Source: Candidatus Omnitrophota bacterium (lineage in GTDB: Bacteria; Omnitrophota; Koll11; Tantalellales; Tantalellaceae). From it: a stretch of DNA of 37,670 bases. The translations under genes and the position numbers were made by a program. Positions 9,235 to 18,006 of the stretch are shown here, piece after piece. The notes below the pieces were generated by a model, which had not been told where the DNA came from, did no database searches, and saw only the letters and a list, made by a program, of their open reading frames with translations. Location: the NCBI GenBank assembly GCA_015231715.1, contig JADGBB010000008.1, positions 1 to 37,670 of the forward strand. The letters are read 5' to 3'. Numbering within the stretch: the first letter of the stretch is position 1; each line of letters opens with the position of its first letter.

Positions 9235-9732
9235 ATGTCAACTTTATCAATAATTGTCCGCATAGTAATATCAGCTGTTCTTGGAGGAATAATTGGATTT
9301 GAAAGAGAACGGCACAAAAGGGATGCAGGCATTAGAACTCATATGCTTGTGTGTTTGGGATCCTCTCTTTTCATGATAGTTTCAACGCTAATGTCGATTG
9401 AATATAAAGAGGCTGGTATGGTCGACCCTTCGCGTATAGCTTCAGGGGTTGTTACAGGTATAGGTTTTTTAGGCGCCGGAACTTTGTTGAGATACGGTTC
9501 TTCAATTAGGGGATTGACTACAGCGGCAAGTATTTGGGTTGTTTCGGCTATAGGCTTAGCGGTCGGCGCCGGATTTTTTATTCCGGGTGTTGTTACAACA
9601 GTTGTTGTGATGATAGTTTTAATGCTAACGACTATAACAGAAAAATTACATATACATTTAAATACTTCGAAAAATTGCAAAGACAGAGAAGATAAAAGGG
9701 AGGAAATCCATGAGAAAGAAACCGATCAATGA
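9235..9732 (+). CDS. MgtC/SapB family membrane protein
   Basis: 165 residues with about four to five hydrophobic segments. The family signature is GGIIGFERERHKRDAGIRTH, followed by LVCLGSSLFMIVS, SGVVTGIGFLGAGTLLR and GLTTAASIWVVSAIGLAVG. The soluble C-terminal domain of some MgtC proteins is absent. The tail after the last membrane segment is short, charged and hydrophilic. MgtC relatives are inner-membrane proteins linked to magnesium limitation and to regulation of the F-type ATPase; the ligand of this one cannot be told. The 3' end overlaps the next gene by 23 bases. Confidence 0.88.
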   Translation: MSTLSIIVRIVISAVLGGIIGFERERHKRDAGIRTHMLVCLGSSLFMIVSTLMSIEYKEAGMVDPSRIASGVVTGIGFLGAGTLLRYGSSIRGLTTAASIWVVSAIGLAVGAGFFIPGVVTTVVVMIVLMLTTITEKLHIHLNTSKNCKDREDKREEIHEKETDQ

Positions 9733-10261
9733 AGAACCGATTGTTGTGCCTCAGCAGGAAGACAGAATGCTGGATGTAAATGCCACTATGCAGGGAACAT
9801 TAAGATTTGATGATCCGGTGAATTTAAGAATAAGCGGTAAGTTCGAAGGTACTTTAGATACAAAAGGCAAACTTATAATCGGGAACAAAGCAGTTATTAA
9901 AGCAAATATTTCCGGTGAAGATATACAAATATCCGGTACGGTAACAGGGAATATTAAAGCTTCAGTAAGACTTAAGCTGACCTCTTCTGCAATTCTTGAC
10001 GGAGATCTTGAAACACCAAGACTGCAGATAGAAGACGGAGCCATTATGATGGGTCAAGTCAGAATGGAGTCAAAAAATTCAAGTTTATCCGGAGTCAATT
10101 TAATGAATATAGGACAGCTTGCGGATTATTTAGAAGTTGATACCCGAAAAGTAAGCGATTGGGCTAATAGCGGAATGCTTCCGGGAATTGCTGAAGGCGG
10201 AGAATGGATGTTCGAGAAAAACAAGGTCGATCAGTGGGTAGCCCAAGGTAAAATGAAATAA
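9710..10261 (+). CDS. Bactofilin with a C-terminal helix-turn-helix domain
   Basis: 183 residues. Residues about 20-120 form a bactofilin (polymer-forming cytoskeletal) beta-helix, with repeated short hydrophobic/Gly turns such as NLRISGKFEGTL, LIIGNKAVIKANISG and IQISGTVTGNI. Residues about 129-183 (MNIGQLADYLEVDTRKVSDW to VDQWVAQGKMK) look like an excisionase/MerR-type DNA-binding helix-turn-helix. Bactofilins form filaments at the membrane without nucleotide. A fused DNA-binding domain is unusual and suggests a filament that touches DNA, or HTH folds used for protein contacts. The start is fixed by AGGGAGG upstream of ATG 9710. The next gene, 19 bases on, carries a related HTH. Confidence 0.85.
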   Translation: MRKKPINEEPIVVPQQEDRMLDVNATMQGTLRFDDPVNLRISGKFEGTLDTKGKLIIGNKAVIKANISGEDIQISGTVTGNIKASVRLKLTSSAILDGDLETPRLQIEDGAIMMGQVRMESKNSSLSGVNLMNIGQLADYLEVDTRKVSDWANSGMLPGIAEGGEWMFEKNKVDQWVAQGKMK

Positions 10262-10280
10262 TAAAAGTGATGATTGATAC

Positions 10281-10643
10281 ATGCCGGAAAAACTCTTAAC
10301 CCTGCAGGAACTTTCCTTATATTTAGGTATTAAGGAATCGAAGATCATGAAAATGGTTGATAGCGGAGTTGTTTCTGCTTATCATCTAGGCGGAGAGTAT
10401 CTGCGTTTTCGTAAGGACCAGATAGATGCAATTAGCGCTGAAATAAATACTAAAGTTTCAGAAACCGACCGTATTAGTGTTCAAGAGATAAGATCAAAGT
10501 TAACAGGCCGCAGGCAGACAAAATCAGGTATGAGAAAAAATTCATTTTTTGATTCTGTCGCGGATTTTTTTTATTTTTATGACTTTTATCTGATCTCATT
10601 TGCTTTAATATCTGCATTGCTGATAGTTATCATAAAATATTAA
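10281..10643 (+). CDS. Small helix-turn-helix protein with a C-terminal membrane anchor
   Basis: 120 residues, no assigned name. Residues about 5-52 (LLTLQELSLYLGIKESKIMK to LRFRKDQIDAI) form an excisionase-type helix-turn-helix close to the one fused to the bactofilin just upstream. A basic linker with RSKLTGRRQTKSGMRK follows. The C-terminus is an aromatic-rich stretch and a hydrophobic helix (FYLISFALISALLIVIIKY) that would anchor the protein in the inner membrane with the HTH in the cytoplasm. Its adjacency to the bactofilin-HTH gene suggests joint function at the membrane; this is inference. No clear Shine-Dalgarno sequence is seen. Confidence 0.8.
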   Translation: MPEKLLTLQELSLYLGIKESKIMKMVDSGVVSAYHLGGEYLRFRKDQIDAISAEINTKVSETDRISVQEIRSKLTGRRQTKSGMRKNSFFDSVADFFYFYDFYLISFALISALLIVIIKY

Positions 10644-10664
10644 CGGAGTTTTCTCACCAGATCT

Positions 10665-13322
10665 ATGGAGCCTGCACAAAATAAAATATTTTTAATTGAC
10701 GGCAATTCGATTTGCTACAGGGCATTTTATGCCGTGCAGTCACTTTCTACTTCAAAAGCTTTCCCTACGAATGCTATTTTGGGGTTTATCAACATTATAA
10801 AAAAGATCATGGATGACCTTTGTCCGGATAAGATGGTAATAGTTTTTGATGTCAAAGGACCTACTAATAGGCATGAAAAATATGATCAGTACAAGATAAA
10901 CAGAAAACCAATGCCGGAAGATCTCGTTCTTCAGATACAAGGCATAAAAGATTTTGTTGATGCAAGTAATATTAAAAGGATAGAACTCCAAGGGTATGAA
11001 GCAGATGATATTATAGCTACATTAGCAAGGCAAGCATATGATAAAGGTATGGAAGCGGCAATAGTTACAAGTGACAAAGACGCTCTTCAGCTGGTTAATG
11101 ACAGGATCAAAGTTGTTAGTCCTAATCTCAAGGAATATAAAGTTTATTCTCATAAAGAAGTATTTGATAAATTCGGGGTTTTGCCTTCTGGAATGATAGA
11201 CCTTATGGCATTAATGGGAGATCAAAGCGATAATGTTCCCGGAGTTAAAGGTGTGGGGCAAGTAACAGCAGTAAAACTTTTAAAAGAATTCGGTACCTTG
11301 GAAGGTATTTACGATAATTTGGATAAAGTTACCTCGGCTAGTCTTAAGAAAAAACTGGAAGACAATAAAGATATGGCTTTTTTAAGCAGAGAACTGGTTA
11401 CTTTGGATCAAAAAATGCCGATCGATATTCCTATTGATGAAATGAAACTAAAGAGTCCTGACAATGAAAAATTAACTGCTTTATACCAAAAATATGAGTT
11501 CAGTAAATTTCTTAAACAAGTAATGCCCGAAGAAAAAAAAGAAATACAGATAGAAATAATTGAGAATGCCAATGAAATATCGGATCACTTAAAAGCTTTG
11601 GATAAAGCGAAACCGGCGGCAATAAGTTTTGATATAGATTATCAGCAAAAAAAAATAAATGGTTTTGCTGTTTCAGTAGAAGCCGATAAAGCGGTATACA
11701 TTAAGTGCGCTAAAATCCACTCCGGAGACATTTTTAAAAAAGACCTTTTAGATTTCTTTGAAAACACTGTCCAAATTAAAATTGTATATGACCTGAAACA
11801 TGTGTACTCTGTTTTGAAAAATTACGGAGTGAATATTAAAGACGGTTATTTTGATATTATGATAGCGGATTATCTTGTTGAGCCGTCGATTGCAAGAAGA
11901 GATATTTCAAGTATGGCCATGAGGCATTTGTCATATAATTTCAAAGCGATCGATACGCTCATCAAGTGGGATGATTCGGGGCAGGCCAGTTTGGAATTCA
12001 ATGAACCATTGAATGTGGATTCAATTAGTGAAGAAGCGTCTTTGATCAATAAACTATTCAATAAACTTAATGACGATATTGAGAATAAAAAATTATCCGA
12101 TCTATTCTTTAAGCTCGAAATGCCTCTTATTATTGTTCTTGAGGATATTGAACGTGATGGGATAGGCGTAGATCTTGAATATTTAAAAGAAAAATCAAAA
12201 TATCTTAAAATGGAACTTGAAAAAATCGAAAAAAATATATATGATATTGCAGGTGAAGAGTTTAATATTAACTCGCCAAAGCAGCTCAGTGTAATTCTTT
12301 TCGAAAAATTAAAATTACCGATGCTTAAAAGAACAAAAACCGGCAGCTCTACTGATGAAACGGTTCTCACAAAACTATCTGAATATCACGAACTTCCGGA
12401 AGCCATTCTTAAGTATAGAGAACTTAATAAATTAAAAAGTACGTATTACGATTCAATATATGAGCTGACAGATAAAAAGACGGGACGAATACATACAACT
12501 TTAAATCAGGCAGTTACATCTACCGGAAGGCTTTCGTCGAGTGATCCAAATTTACAAAATATTCCCGTGAGAACAGAATTGGGAAGAGAAGTTAGAGGGG
12601 CCTTTATCCCTTTATCGGAACAAGATATACTTTTATCGGCTGATTATTCGCAAATAGAATTAAGGGTTTTAGCCCATTTGTCTAAAGATAAAAACCTTAT
12701 TGAAGCATTCAATAGCGATGAAGATATTCATACATATACAGCTTCTCTTATATACAACGTCCCTATTAATGAAGTTGACAGGGATATGCGGGGAGCGGCA
12801 AAAACAGTCAATTTTGGAATAGTTTATGGTATGGGATCATTTAGTTTGGCCAAAGATCTCGGTATAAGTGTAAAAGAAGCTCAAGATTTTATTGATGCTT
12901 ATTTTGAAAGATATCCAAATGTTAAAAAGTTTATGGATGAAACAATAAAACAAGCAAGAGATGAGGGGTATGTCAGTACGATAATGAAAAGAAGACGATA
13001 TATTCCTGAAATAAATGACAGAAATAATAATATCAGATCTTTTGCCGAAAGAGCCGCTATAAACACACCGGTGCAAGGTTCGGCGGCAGATATAATTAAA
13101 TTAGCGATGCTGGATTGTTTTAATCTTAAAAAAGAGATCGGATGCAACATGGTTCTTCAGGTGCATGATGAACTTATCTTTTCTGTAAAAAAGGATGATC
13201 TTGATAAAACAGCAGCGAGAGTTAAATCCGCTATGGAAAATGTTATAAAATTAGATGTTCCTTTAAAAGTGGACCTTAAGGCCGGCAGAAGCTGGCTAAA
13301 GATGGAGAAAGTAACAGTATAA
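10665..13322 (+). CDS. polA: DNA polymerase I
   Basis: 885 residues in three regions. The 5' nuclease (residues 1 to about 280) has FLIDGNSICYRAFY, GYEADDIIATLA, VTSDKDALQLV and GDQSDNVPGVKGVG. The middle 3'-5' exonuclease-like domain (about 295-480) appears degenerate. The polymerase (about 490-885) has motif A DYSQIELRVLAHLS near residue 660, motif B RGAAKTVNFGIVYG near 707 and motif C LQVHDELIF near 831. In the exonuclease domain the usual DxE is FDID, the NxxxD motif reads YDLKHV, and the YxxxD motif is not seen. Proofreading is therefore probably lost, as in several other bacterial Pol I enzymes. The stop codon overlaps the coaE start by one base. Confidence 0.96.
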   Translation: MEPAQNKIFLIDGNSICYRAFYAVQSLSTSKAFPTNAILGFINIIKKIMDDLCPDKMVIVFDVKGPTNRHEKYDQYKINRKPMPEDLVLQIQGIKDFVDASNIKRIELQGYEADDIIATLARQAYDKGMEAAIVTSDKDALQLVNDRIKVVSPNLKEYKVYSHKEVFDKFGVLPSGMIDLMALMGDQSDNVPGVKGVGQVTAVKLLKEFGTLEGIYDNLDKVTSASLKKKLEDNKDMAFLSRELVTLDQKMPIDIPIDEMKLKSPDNEKLTALYQKYEFSKFLKQVMPEEKKEIQIEIIENANEISDHLKALDKAKPAAISFDIDYQQKKINGFAVSVEADKAVYIKCAKIHSGDIFKKDLLDFFENTVQIKIVYDLKHVYSVLKNYGVNIKDGYFDIMIADYLVEPSIARRDISSMAMRHLSYNFKAIDTLIKWDDSGQASLEFNEPLNVDSISEEASLINKLFNKLNDDIENKKLSDLFFKLEMPLIIVLEDIERDGIGVDLEYLKEKSKYLKMELEKIEKNIYDIAGEEFNINSPKQLSVILFEKLKLPMLKRTKTGSSTDETVLTKLSEYHELPEAILKYRELNKLKSTYYDSIYELTDKKTGRIHTTLNQAVTSTGRLSSSDPNLQNIPVRTELGREVRGAFIPLSEQDILLSADYSQIELRVLAHLSKDKNLIEAFNSDEDIHTYTASLIYNVPINEVDRDMRGAAKTVNFGIVYGMGSFSLAKDLGISVKEAQDFIDAYFERYPNVKKFMDETIKQARDEGYVSTIMKRRRYIPEINDRNNNIRSFAERAAINTPVQGSAADIIKLAMLDCFNLKKEIGCNMVLQVHDELIFSVKKDDLDKTAARVKSAMENVIKLDVPLKVDLKAGRSWLKMEKVTV

Positions 13323-13915
13323 TGGGTAAGACCATAATAGGATTAACCGGTAATTTCTGCAGTGGGAAAACACAGGTAGCGGATCTTTTAGAACAAAAGG
13401 GAGCATTTATAATTAATGCGGACGAGGCAGGACATCTTTTGCTCAAAAAAGAAAAAGTCAAAGAGCAGTTAATAAAGCTATTCGGAAAAGAGATAGTTCG
13501 AAACGGTGAAATAGATAGAAAGATCTTAAGGGATATTGTATTTGCTGATAAAGATAATGTTGTGGCATTGAACACGGTAGTTCATCCTGCATTAATAAAA
13601 GATATTGAAGAAAAGATCGAAAGAATAAAAGATGGAGTGGTAGTAATAGAGGCAGCAATACTTTTTGAACTGGGGTTAAATAAAATATCAGATATTGTTG
13701 TGACTGTTTCGACAGAAGAAAAAAAATCCATCGAAAGAGCCGCAGAAAAAGGGTTTCCGGCAAAAACGGCTGAAAGCATATTGAAAAATCAAATATCTCA
13801 GAATAGTAAAATAGAACTGTCAGATTTTGTTATAGATAATAACGGTACAATGAATGACCTAAAACAAGGGGTGGAAAAATTATGGAAAAAAGTCCAAAAA
13901 GTCCAAAAAGTGTAA
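13322..13915 (+). CDS. coaE: Dephospho-CoA kinase
   Basis: 197 residues, the typical length. CoaE phosphorylates the 3'-hydroxyl of dephospho-CoA, the last step of coenzyme A synthesis. The P-loop is [11 protein letters not shown] near the N-terminus. The family landmarks [13 protein letters not shown]-following basic helix, VVHPALI and VIEAAILFE follow in order. The ATG overlaps the polA stop (TAATG), and the 3' end overlaps rho by 34 bases, so polA-coaE-rho appear to be one transcription unit. The extreme C-terminus (VQKVQKV) is a short repeat formed in the overlap. Confidence 0.93.
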   Translation: MGKTIIGLTGNFCSGKTQVADLLEQKGAFIINADEAGHLLLKKEKVKEQLIKLFGKEIVRNGEIDRKILRDIVFADKDNVVALNTVVHPALIKDIEEKIERIKDGVVVIEAAILFELGLNKISDIVVTVSTEEKKSIERAAEKGFPAKTAESILKNQISQNSKIELSDFVIDNNGTMNDLKQGVEKLWKKVQKVQKV

Positions 13916-15201
13916 AGCCAAAAAAAGAAGAACTAAAAGGAGATGAGCTTGATATAGTTGTTTTAAAGAATATGAAGATCTCTGAACTCGGCAAAGTTGC
14001 CAAAGAATTGGGCATTGACGGTATAAGCGGTTTAAAAAAACACGACCTTATATTCAGCATATTACAGGCAAAGATCGAAAAAAGCGGAAGCGCTTATGGA
14101 GAAGGGGTTCTGGAAAGATTAGAGGACGGTTTCGGATTTTTAAGAAGCCCGGATTATAACTATCTTCCGTGCCCTGATGATATTTATGTATCTCCATCGC
14201 AGATAAGAAGATTCAGCTTGAAAACAGGGGATACTGTCAGCGGTCAGATAAGACCTCCTAAAGAAGGGGAAAGATATTTTGCTCTTTTAAAAGTTGAAGC
14301 GGTTAATTATGAAGATCCGGAAGAGGCAAAAAATAAAATTTTCTTTCCGAACCTGACACCTTTATATCCTGATGAAAGATTTGTGCTTGAAAATGATTCA
14401 AACGATATTTCTATGAGAATAATGGATCTATTAACTCCGGTCGGTAAAGGGCAGAGAGGCATGATAGTAGCTCCGCCTTATAGCGGTAAAACTGTTTTTC
14501 TGCAAAAGTTCGCAAACGCTATAAGCACAAATTATCCGGATGTTAAGTTGTTCATTCTTCTTATCGATGAAAGGCCCGAAGAAGTTACTGATATGCAGAG
14601 GAATGTTAAAGCTGAAGTAGTAGCTTCAACTTTTGATGAACCATCATCCAGACATATTCAGGTAGCTAGCATGCTTTTAGAAAAAACTAAAAGACTTGTA
14701 GAACATCAGTATGATGTAGTAATTTTGTTGGATTCTATTACAAGGCTTGCAAGAGCCCATAACACAGCTACTCCTCACTCGGGTAAAATATTATCCGGCG
14801 GTGTTGATGCCAACGCTCTTCATCAGCCTAAACGATTTTTTGGCGCTGCCAGAAATATCGAAGAGGGAGGAAGCCTCACAATAATTGCTACGGCTTTAGT
14901 TGACACAGGAAGCCGAATGGATGAAGTAATTTTTGAAGAGTTTAAGGGAACCGGAAATATGGAAGTACAGCTTGATAGGTCTTTATTCCAAAGAAGAATA
15001 TTCCCGTCTATTGATATAAAGCGTTCTAACACCAGAAAAGAAGAATTGCTTGTTCCTGCGGACGAACTACAAAGAATATGGCTCATGCGTAAAGCTTTAT
15101 CAGATCTCGATTCAGCGGAAGCAATGAACCTTTTGATAGACCGCATGAAAAAAACAAAAAACAACAAAGAATTCCTAGAAAATCTTAGTCAGGGAGTTTA
15201 A
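13882..15201 (+). CDS. rho: Transcription termination factor Rho
   Basis: 439 residues, normal length. A lysine-rich N-terminus precedes a Rho_N helix domain ([14 protein letters not shown]). The OB-fold primary RNA site [21 protein letters not shown] follows in order, then the RecA-like ATPase. Walker A is APPYSGKT, where most Rho proteins have APPKAGKT. Walker B is [16 protein letters not shown]. The Q/R-loop region runs from [20 protein letters not shown] to [19 protein letters not shown] before ATG 13882 can act as the Shine-Dalgarno sequence inside the end of coaE. In many genomes rpmE follows directly; here a 611-base palindrome-rich gap intervenes. Confidence 0.96.
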   Translation: MEKSPKSPKSVKPKKEELKGDELDIVVLKNMKISELGKVAKELGIDGISGLKKHDLIFSILQAKIEKSGSAYGEGVLERLEDGFGFLRSPDYNYLPCPDDIYVSPSQIRRFSLKTGDTVSGQIRPPKEGERYFALLKVEAVNYEDPEEAKNKIFFPNLTPLYPDERFVLENDSNDISMRIMDLLTPVGKGQRGMIVAPPYSGKTVFLQKFANAISTNYPDVKLFILLIDERPEEVTDMQRNVKAEVVASTFDEPSSRHIQVASMLLEKTKRLVEHQYDVVILLDSITRLARAHNTATPHSGKILSGGVDANALHQPKRFFGAARNIEEGGSLTIIATALVDTGSRMDEVIFEEFKGTGNMEVQLDRSLFQRRIFPSIDIKRSNTRKEELLVPADELQRIWLMRKALSDLDSAEAMNLLIDRMKKTKNNKEFLENLSQGV

Positions 15202-15219
15202 TCCACACATAAGCCTAAA

Positions 15220-15262
15220 GTCTAAAGTCGAACGTATCATAAAAATACGTTCGACTTTAGAC
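15220..15262. terminator. Perfect 18-bp hairpin after rho
   Basis: The arms gtctaaagtcgaacgtat (15220-15237) and its exact reverse complement (15245-15262) flank a 7-base loop. No T-run follows on the plus strand, so it is not a classical intrinsic terminator. It could stop the rho transcript in another way, protect the mRNA 3' end, or be part of a repeat element. Confidence 0.6.
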
Positions 15263-15336
15263 ATAAACTCAAAATTAAGATTGCAATGTAGATTTAGATA
15301 ACGTACCGAAAAATTTTCGGGTCCTGCCATCGTTCC

Positions 15337-15369
15337 AACTTTGTGTGTTTTTGCAAAACACACAAAGTT
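15337..15369. repeat. Perfect 15-bp inverted repeat with 3-base loop
   Basis: Arm AACTTTGTGTGTTTT at 15337-15351, loop TGC, exact complement at 15355-15369. The stem could act as a bidirectional terminator, since the rho-side arm ends in TTTT, or it could be a mobile palindromic repeat. Confidence 0.6.
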
Positions 15370-15485
15370 TACACCATGTAGGGGCTACGCCCCACTTCGT
15401 TTCACCCCAAAATTTTTTAGCACTCGTCTTTATTGTTAAGACCATTTATTCGTTCGGTCGTCTGTAAATACTTCGCATCGAGCTA

Positions 15486-15690
15486 GGATGAGGCAGGTAT
15501 TACTTTTTTCTGACTTTAGGGGTTATAGGTATTTTTCTGTTCTTTTTTGACAATTACCAATCCCGCTGTCGATTGCTTCGAAAAGCAGCGAAGCTGCTTG
15601 GAGAATGCATGAGTTAGCGGGGTCAAAAAAGGGCAGAAAAATGCCGTTGTTTAACCCCTGTGTCAGAAAAAAGGAATACCTGCCTCATCC
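15486..15690. repeat. Fold-back element of about 205 bp (MITE-like or structured RNA)
   Basis: A perfect terminal inverted repeat of 16 bases pairs 15486-15501 with 15675-15690 (AATACCTGCCTCATCC). The pairing then continues imperfectly inward over about 75 bases per arm. CTTTTTTCTGAC, AGGGGTTA, ATTTTTCTG, TTTTTTGAC and CCCGCT all appear in the left arm, with complements in the right arm. The centre holds a perfect 7-bp hairpin, AAGCAGC/GCTGCTT, at 15583-15599. No coding potential is visible. It resembles a non-autonomous miniature element or a stable structured transcript. Confidence 0.7.
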
Positions 15691-15741
15691 GTACTTGTTT
15701 AAGCCAAATAAACTTATATTGTGTTTCAGTGAACATTTTGC

Positions 15742-15769
15742 TTGATATTTGGTGATATTTTAGTACAAT
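15742..15769 (+). promoter_or_regulatory. Promoter of rpmE
   Basis: TTGATA at 15742-15747, a 16-base spacer, and TACAAT at 15764-15769. Transcription would start near 15776. This leaves about 37 bases of leader that includes the GGAGG before the GTG start of rpmE. Confidence 0.65.
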
Positions 15770-15812
15770 GTTAGCTTGTTTATATAGTTATTATTTATAA
15801 TGGAGGTTAGAA

Positions 15813-16016
15813 GTGAAGAAAGGTATACATCCAAAGTATGAAGATGCGACAATAGTTTGTGCTTGTGGCAACGTGGTAGAGATCAGAGCTACTAAAAAGA
15901 ATATACATGTTGAAATATGCTCAAAATGTCATCCGTTTTACACAGGAAAACAAAAATTAGTTGATTCTGCCGGTAGAGTAGACAGATTCATGAAAAGATA
16001 TCAGAAAACTAAGTAA
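15813..16016 (+). CDS. rpmE: 50S ribosomal protein L31, zinc-binding type
   Basis: 67 residues, the normal length for the long, zinc-containing form. It begins [20 protein letters not shown]. The four zinc-ligand cysteines are present as CAC near residue 16 and CSKC near residue 37, followed by [20 protein letters not shown]. The GTG start at 15813 is supported by GGAGG six bases upstream and by the match to the family N-terminus. It has its own promoter and is followed by a terminator-like hairpin, so it may be transcribed alone as well as with prfA. Confidence 0.95.
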   Translation: MKKGIHPKYEDATIVCACGNVVEIRATKKNIHVEICSKCHPFYTGKQKLVDSAGRVDRFMKRYQKTK

Positions 16017-16055
16017 TTTTCCTAAATCTTTTTATTATAGATATTTGCAAAATGT

Positions 16056-16080
16056 GCCTGGTTAATAAACCGGGCCTTTT
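16056..16080 (+). terminator. Hairpin terminator after rpmE
   Basis: GCCTGGTT (16056-16063) pairs with AACCGGGC (16068-16075) through one G-U pair around an AATA loop. CTTTT follows. The short T-run makes it a modest intrinsic terminator. The 215-base gap from rpmE to prfA otherwise shows only AT-rich sequence with a weak inverted repeat near 16142-16172. Confidence 0.55.
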
Positions 16081-16231
16081 GGCTAACGGGGATCGAAACA
16101 AAACGATTAACTGATTGTCTAAAATCGAATAATGAAAGTTGGACGAAAATTTTAATTTTATAATTTCGTTGCGTCTTTAAATGTTTGATTGTGATATTTA
16201 AGAATTTTGTTTTTTGAAGTTTAAATTAATT

Positions 16232-17308
16232 ATGTTTAAAGAACTTAATAGAAAAAAAGAAATATATTTAGAACTTGAGAAAGAACTTTCTTCGTCTGAA
16301 GTTTTAAGTAATATGGAAAAGTACAAAGAAAAATCCATAAAATATTCTAATTTAAAAACATTGATAGCCGAATATGATAAGTATTTGAAACTGGAAGAAG
16401 AAAAACAGTCATTACTTAAAATGATAAAAGATGAAAAACTGAACAGCGAATATTCAATTATGGCTAAAGGTGAATTGGAAGAAGTAACGGCATCTATGGA
16501 TGAAATTAAAATTGAATTAGAAGAGATGCTGTTAGACGAGAACACTAAAGACTTAAAAAAGAATGTAATCATGGAGATCCGCGCAGGTACCGGCGGCATT
16601 GAAGCCGGTTTATTTGCAGCTGTTCTCTATAAAATGTATTCAAAATATATTGCCGAGAAAGGGTGGAAAATATCTGTAATGAGCGAAAGTGATCTATCAC
16701 TCGGCGGAATAAAAGAAATAATTTTTGCGGTCGAAGGTGTTAACGTGTATAAGTTTCTGAGGTTTGAGAAAGGTACTCATAGAGTTCAAAGAGTACCGGA
16801 AACTGAATCAGGCGGACGAATACACACTTCTGCCGCCACCGTGGCGGTTTTGCCGGAAGCAGAAGACGTAGAATTAAACATTAATCCCGGGGATATCAGA
16901 ACAGATGTTTTTAGATCAAGCGGAGCGGGCGGACAGCATGTGAACGTAACAGATTCAGCCGTAAGATTGACGCATATTCCTACTGGAGTAGTAGTAAGCT
17001 GCCAGGACGAAAGAAGTCAGCTGAAGAATAAAATTAAAGCTATGAGGGTATTAAAGGCCAGAATATTAGAAACGATGGAAATGAATGCGCAAAATGAACG
17101 TTCTTTAGAAAGAAAAATTCAAGTCGGGTCAGGCGACAGATCAGAAAAAATAAGAACTTATAATTTTCCGGAAAACAGAGTAACTGATCATCGTATAAAA
17201 CTATCTTTGTATAGCTTAGACAGAATAGTCGAAGGATCTTTAGACGAACTTATCGATGCTCTTATAAAAGAGGACAGAATGCTGAAGCTGAATTCAGTAT
17301 CAAAGTGA
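16232..17308 (+). CDS. prfA: Peptide chain release factor 1
   Basis: 358 residues, typical for RF1. It releases the nascent chain at UAA and UAG. An N-terminal helical domain comes first. The stop-codon recognition region has [17 protein letters not shown], which carries the RF1-type PxT tripeptide rather than the SPF of RF2. The GGQ loop reads [10 protein letters not shown]. The C-terminal block is [23 protein letters not shown] 16232 is chosen over an in-frame TTG at 16214; no Shine-Dalgarno sequence is visible for either. Its partner methyltransferase gene prmC follows directly. Confidence 0.95.
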   Translation: MFKELNRKKEIYLELEKELSSSEVLSNMEKYKEKSIKYSNLKTLIAEYDKYLKLEEEKQSLLKMIKDEKLNSEYSIMAKGELEEVTASMDEIKIELEEMLLDENTKDLKKNVIMEIRAGTGGIEAGLFAAVLYKMYSKYIAEKGWKISVMSESDLSLGGIKEIIFAVEGVNVYKFLRFEKGTHRVQRVPETESGGRIHTSAATVAVLPEAEDVELNINPGDIRTDVFRSSGAGGQHVNVTDSAVRLTHIPTGVVVSCQDERSQLKNKIKAMRVLKARILETMEMNAQNERSLERKIQVGSGDRSEKIRTYNFPENRVTDHRIKLSLYSLDRIVEGSLDELIDALIKEDRMLKLNSVSK

Positions 17309-17313
17309 TCAAT

Positions 17314-18006
17314 ATGAAAATTCAAGAAGTGGATTATTCAGAGACAGTACCAATTCAGTATGAATTAAAAAATGCCGAATTTATGGGGATGGATATTTAT
17401 GTTGATGAAAGAGTTTTGATCCCGAGACCTGAAACTGAACTTTTGATCAGAACTGCTGCAAACATTTGTAAAGAGAATGGAATTAATGCTCCATTACTTT
17501 TAGATATCGGCACAGGCAGCGGAATAGTGTCAGTAGGTTTAACAAAACTTATTGAGAACGCCGATGTAATTGGTGTGGATGTTTCGCTTGATGCATTGGA
17601 AGTAGCCAGAATTAATGTGGAGAAGCATGTTAATTCCGGCTCTAGGAATAGTGTGGATCTTCTAGTGTCAGATCTTTTTGAAGAACTTGAAAAGTATAAA
17701 GGAAAATTTGACGGTATAGTTTCAAATCCTCCTTATGTATCCGATAAAGATTATGATATGGTTGATGCTTGGGTTAAAGCTGAGCCTGAGTTAGCGTTTA
17801 AAGGCGGGATCGAAGGGATGGATGTTATAAAAAAAATAATTTTGCAGGCTAAAACTTATTTGAAAAAAGGCGGGTTTTTGGCTTTAGAGATCGGATACGA
17901 TCAGTCGGTAAAAACACAGAATTTTATGAAAGATAACGGATATGTGAATGTAGAAAAATTTAAAGATGTTAACGGTTTTGACAGAGTGATAGTCGGGGGA
18001 TTTTAA
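17314..18006 (+). CDS. prmC: Release factor glutamine methyltransferase, lacking the N-terminal domain
   Basis: PrmC methylates the glutamine of the GGQ motif of release factors using S-adenosylmethionine. The catalytic domain is complete: PIQYELKNAEFMGMDIYVDE, LIPRPETELL, the SAM motif LLDIGTGSGIVSV and the substrate-glutamine motif SNPPYVSDKDYD. At about 230 residues it is some 50 shorter than usual. The helical N-terminal domain of about 75 residues that helps dock the release factor is missing. No room exists for it, because prfA ends at 17308. A GTG at 17305 overlapping the prfA stop is an alternative start. The stop overlaps the murA ATG. Confidence 0.9.
   Translation: MKIQEVDYSETVPIQYELKNAEFMGMDIYVDERVLIPRPETELLIRTAANICKENGINAPLLLDIGTGSGIVSVGLTKLIENADVIGVDVSLDALEVARINVEKHVNSGSRNSVDLLVSDLFEELEKYKGKFDGIVSNPPYVSDKDYDMVDAWVKAEPELAFKGGIEGMDVIKKIILQAKTYLKKGGFLALEIGYDQSVKTQNFMKDNGYVNVEKFKDVNGFDRVIVGGF

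Larger units (their letters stand above)
15202..15741. other. Gene-free, palindrome-rich spacer between rho and the rpmE promoter
   Basis: No coding frame with protein-like composition is visible on either strand. It holds, in order, the perfect hairpin at 15220-15262, a short near-palindrome CCGAAAAATTTTCGG at 15306-15320, a perfect 15-bp hairpin at 15337-15369, a GGGGC/GCCCC hairpin at 15381-15393, and the long fold-back element at 15486-15690. The GC content rises locally compared with the flanking genes. The rho-rpmE neighbourhood is usually compact, so this looks like inserted or accumulated repeat DNA. Confidence 0.75.

Noticed and set aside
15202..15741. Riboswitch or leader peptide upstream of rpmE
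   Set aside because: The palindromes do not match any riboswitch layout I can recognise, and the rpmE promoter lies downstream of them, so they are not in its leader.
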